Positions 34,658 through 41,784 of a stretch of DNA of 64,000 nt are shown in pieces. Numbering within the stretch: position 1 is the stretch's first letter; each line of letters begins with the position of its first letter. The notes under the pieces were generated by a model. The model searched no databases and was not told the DNA's origin. It saw only the letters and a program-made list of their open reading frames with translations. The position numbers and the translations under genes are program-made. Location of the stretch: the NCBI GenBank assembly GCA_003132505.1, contig PKXY01000005.1, positions 16,555 through 80,554 on the forward strand. Direction: 5' to 3'. This DNA is from Solirubrobacterales bacterium (GTDB taxonomy: Bacteria > Actinomycetota > Thermoleophilia > Solirubrobacterales > Solirubrobacteraceae).

Positions 34658-37090
34658 GTGTTCACTCTCACAGCCGTCGTCTACCCGGGTCTGCTCGAGC
34701 TTCTGTGCGTCGGGACGGGACTCCTGGTCGATCGGCTATGTGGGCGATTCTTGCCGGCGGTGTTACTTCCGGTGATCGGAGCGGCGGGGCTCGTGGCAAT
34801 CTCGCAGCTGACGACCTACGAGCCGGCCACGGCTCCGGCGACGCCGTTCGTGATCGCAGCGATCGGCGCGAGCGGCATCTTGCTCGAGTGGCGCCGTCTG
34901 AAGGCGGCTGTGCTGCGCCCGCGCTCGCGCCGCTGGCAGCTATGGCTGCCGGCGATCGTCTATTGCATGGCGCTCGCACCGGTGCTGGCGTTCGGGCAGG
35001 CGACCTTCTCCGGCTACAACGTGCTCAGCGACTCAGCGTTTCACATGATGGGTGCCGATTACCTGATCCGCCACGGTCAGGACTACGCGCACCTCGACCT
35101 GCGCAACTCCTACGGTCGGTATCTCAGCAGCTACTACGGGACCGGCTATCCCTCGGGCGCCGACACGTTATTCGGCGGCAGCGCCTTCGCGCTCGGCGTG
35201 CCGACGATCTGGGCGTTTCAGCCCTTCAACGCGTTCATGCTCGCGATCGCAGCCGGGCCGGCGTGGCTGCTCGCGCGGAAGTTTGGCCTCAATGGCCGCT
35301 GGGCCGCGCTGGCGGGACTCACCGCAACGATGGCGGCGCTCGTTTACGCCTACGAGCTGATCGGCTCGATCAAGGAGATCACCGCGCTGCCGCTGATCCT
35401 GACGCTCGGCGCGCTCGTCGTGATGCACGAGCGCTGGCTGCCGGGGCCGTCGCGCCGTGCCGCGCCCTTTGCACTCACCGCCGCCGCTGGGATCTCGGTG
35501 CTGGGCGTTGGGTTTGGCGTCTGGATCGTCGCTAGCGTGGTGGTCCTCCTGGCGGTTGCAGGGTTCGAGGTTTCGAAGGGACGCAACAGCCCACGCCGCG
35601 TGTTGCAGCTGGCTTTTGCCAGCATCGCGGTCGCCGCGGTCGCCGCCTGGCCAACTTGGAGCTCTGCGGCAGCGTCATTTCGTGGCGCGCAGAGCATCGC
35701 TTCGACGAGCAGCCCAGGCAACCTGACGACAGGCCACCTGACGACGCCACTGAATCTGGTTCAGGTCTTTGGAACCTGGCTCAGTGGCCTATACACGGTG
35801 TCTCCGCACGGTTTCAACGCCGTGCTCAGCTACGTCGTGATCGCGGTCACGGCCGCGGCGGCATTGGCTGGTACCAACCACCTGTGGCGAAACCGACGAG
35901 AGGACGTTCTGATCGCCTGGATCATCGCGCTGCTCGCGGTCGCCGGCGCGTTGCTCGTCTACGCGACGACCTGGATCGACGCCAAGACGCTGATGCTCAG
36001 CTCTCCGATCGTTGTCCTACTCGCCTGGAGCGGCGTCGCGGCGCTGCTGCAGTCGAGCCATGCGCGCATTGCGGCATGTCTCGCGTTCGTCCTGACCGCG
36101 GGCGTGCTTGGATCTGACGTGATGCAGTACCGCGCCACCGACCTTGCTCCCCCGGCACGCTACGCGGAGCTCGCGTCGCTCGACGGTCGCTTCGCCGGAC
36201 ATGGTCCGACCCTGTTCACCGATTGGGACGAGTACGCCCTCTACGAGCTGCGCGACCTCGATGTCGGCGGTCCAGACTTCCTTTACCCACCGCCGGCGCT
36301 CGCTGATGTCGCGCCGATTCACAGCGCTCCGGTCAACCTCGACGCGATAGCGCCGCGCGACTTTCTGGCCTACCCGCTGATCATCGCCCGCATCGATCCC
36401 GTTGCGAGTCGCCCGCCATACGCCTATCGCTTGCTGTGGAGCGGGGCCTATTACCAGGTCTGGGGTCGGCGACCTCACACCCCGGCGGCGCTTGCACATC
36501 TGGGGCTATACGCAAGCAGGTCCGTTGACTGCAAACGCGTTGCCCAGGTCGCGGGCACCGCAAAGCGCCACCACGGACAGCTCGTCGCGGCAGTCGCTCC
36601 CCAGGCGGTTGGGGTCGATCTGAACTGGGCCTCACCCCGCAGCGCGTATCGCCTTGGCCAGCTGAGCCTCACCGCCAACGCTTCGGTCAGGCTCACCTTC
36701 CGCGTCCCCCGCACGGGACGCTGGGATCTATGGCTGCGGGGGGAGGTCATGCCGGCCGTGGCTGTGAGCGTCGACGGGCGGCGCATCACGAAGCTCGCCG
36801 ATCAGCTGGATGGCAACGACTTCAATCCCGACACGATCGGACCGCTGCGCCTGCGACTCGTCGCCGGTCGTCATCGGCTCACGTTCACCCCGGCCGGCTC
36901 GATCCTTGCCCCAGGGGCTGTCGGTGAAGCGAGCCTGGGCCGGATCTTTCTCACGACGCCGGCGGGCGCTCGCCAGGAGCGACTTCGAGTTGCTCGTCCG
37001 ACTGCTTGGCGCTCGCTTTGCGGCGGCCACTACGACTGGATCGAAGCCGTGCCGTCTGAGCGCCGGACTAACACAGCGCGGTCGCGCTAA
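34658..37090 (+). CDS. Large polytopic membrane protein, GT-C glycosyltransferase-like (putative)
   Basis: 810 residues. The first ~480 contain about ten to twelve hydrophobic segments, and an early extracytoplasmic loop has 'NVLSDSAFHMMGADYLIRHG', resembling the acidic first loop of GT-C sugar transferases that use polyprenyl-phosphate sugars. The last ~200 residues are soluble and beta-rich ('RTGRWDLWLRGEVMPAVAVS'), like an appended lectin-type module. Probably a cell-envelope glycosylation enzyme, but there is no family-level match I can name. GTG start at 34658. Divergent from fadA and followed by a 151-base gap. Confidence 0.6.
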   Translation: MFTLTAVVYPGLLELLCVGTGLLVDRLCGRFLPAVLLPVIGAAGLVAISQLTTYEPATAPATPFVIAAIGASGILLEWRRLKAAVLRPRSRRWQLWLPAIVYCMALAPVLAFGQATFSGYNVLSDSAFHMMGADYLIRHGQDYAHLDLRNSYGRYLSSYYGTGYPSGADTLFGGSAFALGVPTIWAFQPFNAFMLAIAAGPAWLLARKFGLNGRWAALAGLTATMAALVYAYELIGSIKEITALPLILTLGALVVMHERWLPGPSRRAAPFALTAAAGISVLGVGFGVWIVASVVVLLAVAGFEVSKGRNSPRRVLQLAFASIAVAAVAAWPTWSSAAASFRGAQSIASTSSPGNLTTGHLTTPLNLVQVFGTWLSGLYTVSPHGFNAVLSYVVIAVTAAAALAGTNHLWRNRREDVLIAWIIALLAVAGALLVYATTWIDAKTLMLSSPIVVLLAWSGVAALLQSSHARIAACLAFVLTAGVLGSDVMQYRATDLAPPARYAELASLDGRFAGHGPTLFTDWDEYALYELRDLDVGGPDFLYPPPALADVAPIHSAPVNLDAIAPRDFLAYPLIIARIDPVASRPPYAYRLLWSGAYYQVWGRRPHTPAALAHLGLYASRSVDCKRVAQVAGTAKRHHGQLVAAVAPQAVGVDLNWASPRSAYRLGQLSLTANASVRLTFRVPRTGRWDLWLRGEVMPAVAVSVDGRRITKLADQLDGNDFNPDTIGPLRLRLVAGRHRLTFTPAGSILAPGAVGEASLGRIFLTTPAGARQERLRVARPTAWRSLCGGHYDWIEAVPSERRTNTARSR

Positions 37091-37212
37091 AGGTGCGCTT
37101 AGGCTCGTGGCTGCGTCGAAGAATAGCGGTGGGGCTCCGTTTGGAACACAAGGCGCTGTAGGTCGCTCCCGTTGCGCACGCGGTCGATCGGCGACCTGCC
37201 GAGGCTCTGATC

Positions 37213-37228
37213 GATCGTCGTGACGATC
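37213..37228. promoter_or_regulatory. Perfect 16-bp palindrome (operator candidate) before the gatCAB operon
   Basis: GATCGTC GT GACGATC, arms of 7 bp. Its right edge touches the -10-like TAGTGT at 37229-37234, the classical place for a repressor site. GACGATCGAT recurs at the start of the downstream gene. Confidence 0.45.
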
Positions 37229-37234
37229 TAGTGT
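37229..37234 (+). promoter_or_regulatory. -10-like box of the operon containing gatCAB
   Basis: TAGTGT, 7 bases before the GTG at 37242, directly after a 16-bp palindrome. Confidence 0.4.
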
Positions 37235-37241
37235 TCGTGCG

Positions 37242-37679
37242 GTGACGATCGATTTTCGCCGCCTGCGACCGGCTGAACTGCTCGCGCTGGGGGCTGGCAT
37301 GCTGCTCGCCGTCGCGCTGTTCTTGCCGTGGTACGAATTCGGCGCTGTTCAGCACGACGCGTGGAACTCATTGACCGTGGCCGAGCTGCCCGCCGCAGTC
37401 GCGGCGCTGCTCGCGCTGTCGCTCGTCGCGGCGACGATCCTCCAGCGCTCGCCGGCATTGCCCGTGGCGCTTGCTGTCTGGACGACGACGGTCGGCCTCG
37501 TCGCGGTTGTCGCCGTTGTCGTGCGCGTGCTTGTGTTGCCGGGTGCGGCCAGCGAGCGCTGTTACGGCCTCTGGCTCGCACTCGCCGGCACGATCGGCGT
37601 GCTCGTCGCGGGCTGGCTCTCGGTGCGTGACGAGCGCCCCTTCTGGGGCGTCCCGGCGAGCGGCACGAGCCCGCGATGA
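37242..37679 (+). CDS. Small four-helix membrane protein, first gene of the gatCAB operon
   Basis: 145 residues with four hydrophobic segments, beginning 'LLALGAGMLLAVALFLPWYE' and ending 'WLALAGTIGVLVAGWLSVRD'. I do not recognise a family with a known role. The 'LFLPWYEF' after helix 1 is a pattern common in uncharacterised actinobacterial membrane proteins. The stop overlaps the gatC ATG by 4 bases, so it is translated with the amidotransferase subunits, though no functional link is known. GTG start at 37242. Confidence 0.75.
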   Translation: MTIDFRRLRPAELLALGAGMLLAVALFLPWYEFGAVQHDAWNSLTVAELPAAVAALLALSLVAATILQRSPALPVALAVWTTTVGLVAVVAVVVRVLVLPGAASERCYGLWLALAGTIGVLVAGWLSVRDERPFWGVPASGTSPR

Positions 37680-37960
37680 TCGACCGCGATACGGTGCTTC
37701 ACGTCGCTCGTCTCGCTCGCCTCGAGCTGACCGACGGCGAGGTTGAGCGGATGGTGGGCGAGCTGGGGGGTGTACTCGAGCACATCGAGACGATCGCGCA
37801 GCTGGACCTCGACGGGGTGCCGCCGACGACCCATGTCGTCGAGGTGGCGAACGCCCTTCGTGAGGACGAACCACGCGCGTCGCTCTCGCGTCAGCAGGCG
37901 CTCGCCGGCGCGCCGGCCGTCGCCGACGAGGGCTTCGCGGTGCCGAGCCCCCAGGCATGA
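37676..37960 (+). CDS. gatC: Asp-tRNA(Asn)/Glu-tRNA(Gln) amidotransferase subunit C
   Basis: 94 residues, usual for GatC. 'VLHVARLARLELTDGEVERM' and 'LEHIETIAQLDLDGVPPTTH' are the family blocks. GatC wraps around GatA and GatB and stabilises the complex. Overlaps its neighbours by ATGA on both sides (37676 and 37957). Confidence 0.95.
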   Translation: MIDRDTVLHVARLARLELTDGEVERMVGELGGVLEHIETIAQLDLDGVPPTTHVVEVANALREDEPRASLSRQQALAGAPAVADEGFAVPSPQA

Positions 37961-39393
37961 GCGGCCTGATCGATCTGAGCGCGAGCCAGGCCGCGGCAGC
38001 GATCAAGCGCGGCGAGGTCGATCCAGGCGCGCTGTTCGATCTGTATCGCCAGCGCGCCGCAACGGATTCGCTCAACGCCTATACGTGGGTGGCAGAGCAG
38101 GCGCCAAAAGCGCCCCCGCAGCCGTCCCTCGGCGGCGTGCCGTTGGCGGTCAAGGACCTGTTCTGCACCGAGGGCGTGCCAAGCCAGTCGGGATCGCGGA
38201 TCCTCGAGGGCTATCGGCCTCCATACACGGCGACGGTCGTCGAGCGGCTGGCGCAGGCCGGCGCGCCGCTGCTCGGCAAGACCAACCAGGACGAGTTCGC
38301 GATGGGGTCCTCGAACGAGAACTCGGCGTTCGGGCCGGTTCTCAACCCGTGGGACCGTGCGCGGGTGCCGGGTGGATCGTCCGGTGGCAGTGCCGCCGCC
38401 GTCGCCGCGGGCCTTGCGCCGTGGGCGATCGGAACCGACACTGGCGGCTCGATCCGTCAGCCGGCGGCGCTGTGTGGAATCGTCGGCCTCAAGCCGACCT
38501 ACGGCGCCGTCTCCCGCTACGGGATGATCGCGTTCGCCTCCTCGCTCGACCAGGCGGGACCGCTGACGCGCGATGTCAGCGACGCCGCCCTACTGCTGAG
38601 CCACATGGTCGGCGAGCGCGATCCGCTCGATGCAACCTCGCTCGACTTCCCCGAGCCGATCGCGATGCCGAGCCGCCGGACTCTCGCCGGGATCCGTCTA
38701 GGGGTGCCGAGCGAGCTGACCGGCGAGGGCATCGAGCCCGGCGTGCTCGGCGCCTTCCAGGCGACGCTCGAACTTGCACGCCAGCTCGGCGCGACCGTCG
38801 AGTCGTGCGCGCTGCCGCATGCTCCGCACGCGCTGGCCGCCTACTACGTGCTCGCACCCGCGGAGTGCTCCTCGAACCTTGCCCGCTTCGACGGCGTCCG
38901 CTACGGCTACCGCGCAGCCGACCCTGACGATCTTCTGAGCATGTACGAGCGCACGCGCCACGATGGCTTCGGCGTGGAGGTCAGGCGACGCGTGATGCTC
39001 GGCACCTACGTGCTCTCGAGTGGCTACTACGAGGCCTACTACGGCCGCGCACAGCGCGTGCGGACGAAGATCGCTGCCGACTTCGCGGCGGCGTTCGAGC
39101 GATTCGACTTCGTCGTCATGCCGACGTCGCCTTGCGTCGCGTTCGAGCTCGGCTCGAAGCTTGCCGACCCCTACGCGATGTACCTCAACGACTTCCTCTC
39201 GGTGCCGGCGTCGCTCGCGGGCATTCCGGCGCTGTCGATTCCCAACGGCCTCGCCTCGCCGCCCGGCGGCGGAACACCGCTGCCGGTCGGCTTCCAGCTC
39301 GCAGGACCCGCGTTCAGCGAGAGCCAGATGCTCGACGTCGCGTTCGCGCTCGAGCAGGCACTTGGTTTCGACGGCCGTGCGGTGCGCTCGTGA
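37957..39393 (+). CDS. gatA: Asp-tRNA(Asn)/Glu-tRNA(Gln) amidotransferase subunit A
   Basis: 478 residues. Amidase-signature enzyme that frees ammonia from glutamine for transfer to misacylated tRNA. The Ser-cisSer-Lys triad is visible: Lys in 'PLAVKDLFCTEG', the serine loop 'VPGGSSGGSAAAVAAG' and the nucleophile region 'GTDTGGSIRQPAALCGIVGL'. Translationally coupled to gatC (ATGA) and gatB (GTGA). Confidence 0.97.
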   Translation: MSGLIDLSASQAAAAIKRGEVDPGALFDLYRQRAATDSLNAYTWVAEQAPKAPPQPSLGGVPLAVKDLFCTEGVPSQSGSRILEGYRPPYTATVVERLAQAGAPLLGKTNQDEFAMGSSNENSAFGPVLNPWDRARVPGGSSGGSAAAVAAGLAPWAIGTDTGGSIRQPAALCGIVGLKPTYGAVSRYGMIAFASSLDQAGPLTRDVSDAALLLSHMVGERDPLDATSLDFPEPIAMPSRRTLAGIRLGVPSELTGEGIEPGVLGAFQATLELARQLGATVESCALPHAPHALAAYYVLAPAECSSNLARFDGVRYGYRAADPDDLLSMYERTRHDGFGVEVRRRVMLGTYVLSSGYYEAYYGRAQRVRTKIAADFAAAFERFDFVVMPTSPCVAFELGSKLADPYAMYLNDFLSVPASLAGIPALSIPNGLASPPGGGTPLPVGFQLAGPAFSESQMLDVAFALEQALGFDGRAVRS

Positions 39394-40820
39394 CGCCTGA
39401 CTTCGAGCCGGTCATCGGTCTCGAGATCCACGTCCAGCTGAAGACGCGGACGAAGATGTTCTGCGGTTGCGAGCTTTCGTTTGGCGCGCCGCCGAACACG
39501 CTGACATGCCCTGTGTGCCTCGGGCTGCCCGGCGCACTTCCGGTCGCGAACGCACGCGCGATCCACTTCGCGCTGATGATCGGGCTGGCTCTCGGCTGCG
39601 AGCTGGCCGACCACTCGGTCTTTCACCGCAAGAACTATTTCTACCCCGACCTGCCGAAGGGGTACCAGATCTCGCAGTACGACGAACCGCTTTGCCGAGG
39701 CGGGGAGCTGGCGGGCGTCCGCCTGCATCGCGTGCACCTCGAGGAGGACGCGGCGAAGCTGATCCACCTGGGCGCGAGCGGCAGAATCCACGGTTCCGAG
39801 CAGTCGGTGGTGGACTTCAACCGTGGTGGCACGCCGCTCGTCGAGATCGTCACTGAGCCGGAGCTGAGATCCCCCGAGCAGGCACGCGAGTGGTTGACGC
39901 TGTTGCGCGCAACGCTGCGGAGCCTCGCCGTCAGCGACGTCAACATGGAGGAGGGCTCGCTGCGCGCTGACGCGAACGTGTCGTTGCGAGCGGCCGGCTC
40001 GAGCGAGCTCGGCACCAAGACCGAGCTCAAGAACATGAACTCGTTTCGCTTCCTCGAACGCGGTATCGCGGCCGAGATCGCCCGTCAGCGCGTGACCCTC
40101 GAGGCTGGTGGGTCGATCGAGCAGGAGACGCTCCACTTCGATCCGGTGAGCGGCGAGATCACCTCGCTGCGCTCGAAGGAGGAGGCACAGGATTATCGCT
40201 ACTTCCCCGAGCCCGACCTGGTGCCAATCGCGACGACCGTGGCGATGCTGCGGGCGGCCCGCGAGGCGATCGTCGAGCTGCCGCGGGCTCGGGCCGAGCG
40301 GTTCGAGGACGAGTACGGCCTCAGCGTAGACAGCGCCCACCTGCTCGCTTTTCGCTTCGAGCTCGCCAACTACTTCGAGAAGGTCGTCGCGGTGCGCGAG
40401 GGCATTGATGGCCAGCAGATCGCGAACTGGCTCACCCAGCTCGTCGCGCGGATCGGCGATCAGGACCCGGCGCAGAGCAAGGTCACGCCCGAGGCGATGG
40501 CACAGCTGGTCGAGCTGATCTCGGCGCGTGCCGTGAGCGCGCCAGCTGGACGCGAGGTCCTCGACGTGCTCGTTCGCGAGGGCGGAGACCCGGCGAGCGT
40601 CGTCGAGCAGCGCGGTCTCGGTGCGCTCCACGATGAGGACGGCGCTCTGGAGGCGATCGTAGGCCAGGCGATTGCTGCGGACCCTGCCGCTGTGCAGCGG
40701 GTCCGTGGCGGCAACGACAAGGCGATCGGCGCGCTCGTCGGGGCTGTCATGCGCGAGACGCGTGGCCGTGCGGACGGCGCCGACGTGACGCGTCTGATCC
40801 GCGAACAGCTTGGGATCTGA
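39390..40820 (+). CDS. gatB: Asp-tRNA(Asn)/Glu-tRNA(Gln) amidotransferase subunit B
   Basis: 476 residues from the GTG at 39390 (GTGA overlap with gatA); upstream open frame lies inside gatA. GatB phosphorylates the misacylated aminoacyl end and binds tRNA. 'VIGLEIHVQLKTRTKMFCGC' and 'NTLTCPVCLGLPGALPV' carry the zinc-type cysteines; 'HRKNYFYPDLPKGYQISQYD' and 'EEGSLRADANVSLR' lie in the kinase cradle; the C-terminal YqeY-like tail ends near 'IGALVGAVMRETRGRADGA'. With gltX in the window this supports indirect Gln-tRNA synthesis. Confidence 0.97.
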   Translation: MTPDFEPVIGLEIHVQLKTRTKMFCGCELSFGAPPNTLTCPVCLGLPGALPVANARAIHFALMIGLALGCELADHSVFHRKNYFYPDLPKGYQISQYDEPLCRGGELAGVRLHRVHLEEDAAKLIHLGASGRIHGSEQSVVDFNRGGTPLVEIVTEPELRSPEQAREWLTLLRATLRSLAVSDVNMEEGSLRADANVSLRAAGSSELGTKTELKNMNSFRFLERGIAAEIARQRVTLEAGGSIEQETLHFDPVSGEITSLRSKEEAQDYRYFPEPDLVPIATTVAMLRAAREAIVELPRARAERFEDEYGLSVDSAHLLAFRFELANYFEKVVAVREGIDGQQIANWLTQLVARIGDQDPAQSKVTPEAMAQLVELISARAVSAPAGREVLDVLVREGGDPASVVEQRGLGALHDEDGALEAIVGQAIAADPAAVQRVRGGNDKAIGALVGAVMRETRGRADGADVTRLIREQLGI

Positions 40821-40835
40821 GCTCCGCCGGTTTCT

Positions 40836-40862
40836 CCGCGGGCTCGGTGTCCAACACCGCGG
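40836..40862 (+). terminator. Possible hairpin after gatB
   Basis: GGTGT CCA ACACC (40846-40858) extended by CCGC (40836-40839)/GCGG (40859-40862) with a 6-base bulge. No T-run. Positioned 15 bases after the gatB stop. Confidence 0.3.
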
Positions 40863-40920
40863 TCCTCATGTTGGCCAGCGGGCCAAGGACGGCGCCGGTC
40901 GCTGCCGCGATCATGCGGGC

Positions 40921-41082
40921 ATGAACAGCAACAGCGCGAATTCCCGTTTCCTCCTTCTGCCCGAACTCAGCGAGCAGTCGGTCAGCGCGAAGCAGCCCGT
41001 GGTGCGGCGTTACAGCCTCGCCAGATTGCCTGCGGCGCCTGCCGAGCCGGTTCCCCAGAGCGCGCCCTCAACCAGCGCCTGA
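40921..41082 (+). CDS. Possible small protein (53 residues)
   Basis: The ATG at 40921 opens a 53-codon frame starting MNSNSANSRFLLLPEL and ending Pro/Ala/Ser-rich. It occupies the middle of the 321-base gap between gatB and the next clear gene. No motif recognised, no clear ribosome site, and the longer in-frame extension back to 40810 looks random. It could be a real small protein or chance. Apart from this and the hairpin after gatB I see nothing in the gap. Confidence 0.3.
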   Translation: MNSNSANSRFLLLPELSEQSVSAKQPVVRRYSLARLPAAPAEPVPQSAPSTSA

Positions 41083-41128
41083 AGCCCACTGGGGAGGCGG
41101 CACCGCTTCGGGCGGCGCCGCGTTGGCG

Positions 41129-41134
41129 TAAGCT
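41129..41134 (+). promoter_or_regulatory. -10-like box of the small membrane protein gene
   Basis: TAAGCT, 7 bases before the ATG at 41142. Confidence 0.4.
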
Positions 41135-41141
41135 GCTAGCC

Positions 41142-41351
41142 ATGAGCGAAGAACCACGCACCGAGTCACGCACCGAGTCGCGGTCGCGGACGCAGAGCTT
41201 TGGCCGCCATGCGCTGGCGGCGGTCGTTCTGCTGATCTGCGCATACCTGCTGTTCCACCTGCTGTTCCATCTCGTGATATTCGTCGCGACCATCGCCGCT
41301 GTCGCGGTCGCGATAATCGGAGCAATCTGGGCGATACGCGTCCTCTTCTAG
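41142..41351 (+). CDS. Small single-pass/hairpin membrane protein
   Basis: 69 residues. A charged N-terminus with the short repeat TESRTESRS is followed by ~45 very hydrophobic residues (two adjacent helices, from 'ALAAVVLLICAYLLF' to 'IIGAIWAIRVLF'). Function unknown. The next gene begins 3 bases after its stop, so the two are probably made together. Confidence 0.65.
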   Translation: MSEEPRTESRTESRSRTQSFGRHALAAVVLLICAYLLFHLLFHLVIFVATIAAVAVAIIGAIWAIRVLF

Positions 41352-41354
41352 CGA

Positions 41355-41654
41355 GTGACCTATGTGCTCATCTGCCTCGTTTCGGGGCTGGTCGGCGCAG
41401 TGATCGCGTCGCGAAAGGGCAGTTCGTTCCCGGTCTGGTTCGTGATCTCGGCGCTGATTCCGGTGCTCGGGCCGGTCGCCGCCCTGCTCTACAGGCATGA
41501 GAGCGAGACCCCACTGCGGCAGTGTCCGAGCTGCGGGGCGGCGCTGAAGATCTACGACGCGATGTGCATGCGCTGCGGCGCCGACCTCGACTACCCGGAG
41601 CCGGCGGAGATCATCGATCCCGACCGCTCGCTGCGGGTTCGCGCCAAGCTCTGA
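41355..41654 (+). CDS. Membrane protein with C-terminal zinc ribbon
   Basis: 99 residues. Two N-terminal hydrophobic segments ('VLICLVSGLVGAVIAS' and 'FVISALIPVLGPVAALLY') then a zinc ribbon: CPSC at about 57-60 and CMRC at about 72-75. The layout (membrane anchor plus cytoplasmic zinc ribbon) is common in actinobacteria without a known role. GTG start 3 bases after the preceding small membrane gene. Confidence 0.7.
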   Translation: MTYVLICLVSGLVGAVIASRKGSSFPVWFVISALIPVLGPVAALLYRHESETPLRQCPSCGAALKIYDAMCMRCGADLDYPEPAEIIDPDRSLRVRAKL

Positions 41655-41668
41655 GCTGCGTGCAAGGG

Positions 41669-41709
41669 CAGTTGGCGTGCCTTGCGCGCCAACTGGCGGG
41701 CGCTATCCT
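41669..41709 (+). promoter_or_regulatory. ilvB promoter region with 9-bp inverted repeat
   Basis: CAGTTGGCG (41669-41677) and CGCCAACTG (41687-41695) form a perfect inverted repeat with a 9-base spacer. A TTGCGC (41682-41687) and TATCCT (41704-41709), 16 bases apart, form a plausible promoter, so the repeat overlaps the -35. It could be an operator or a terminator of the upstream gene (no T-run). Confidence 0.45.
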
Positions 41710-41716
41710 GGATTCA

Positions 41717-41779
41717 GTGCCCGCTGCCAGCGGGCTGGGTCGCTCGAAACGTAAATCCGAGCACGTCGAGAGGAGGTAA
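41717..41779 (+). CDS. Possible leader ORF before ilvB (20 codons)
   Basis: GTG at 41717, 7 bases after the -10-like TATCCT, opens 20 codons (MPAASGLGRSKRK...ERR) ending TAA at 41777-41779, 5 bases before the ilvB ATG. The ilvB ribosome site GAGGAGG is inside its last codons, so translation could be coupled. It has one Leu, one internal Val and no Ile, so classical branched-chain attenuation is not supported. Confidence 0.3.
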   Translation: MPAASGLGRSKRKSEHVERR

Positions 41780-41784
41780 GCGCG

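Noticed and set aside
41717-41779. Branched-chain attenuation by the ilvB leader ORF
   Set aside because: The ORF has no Ile and no run of Val or Leu codons.
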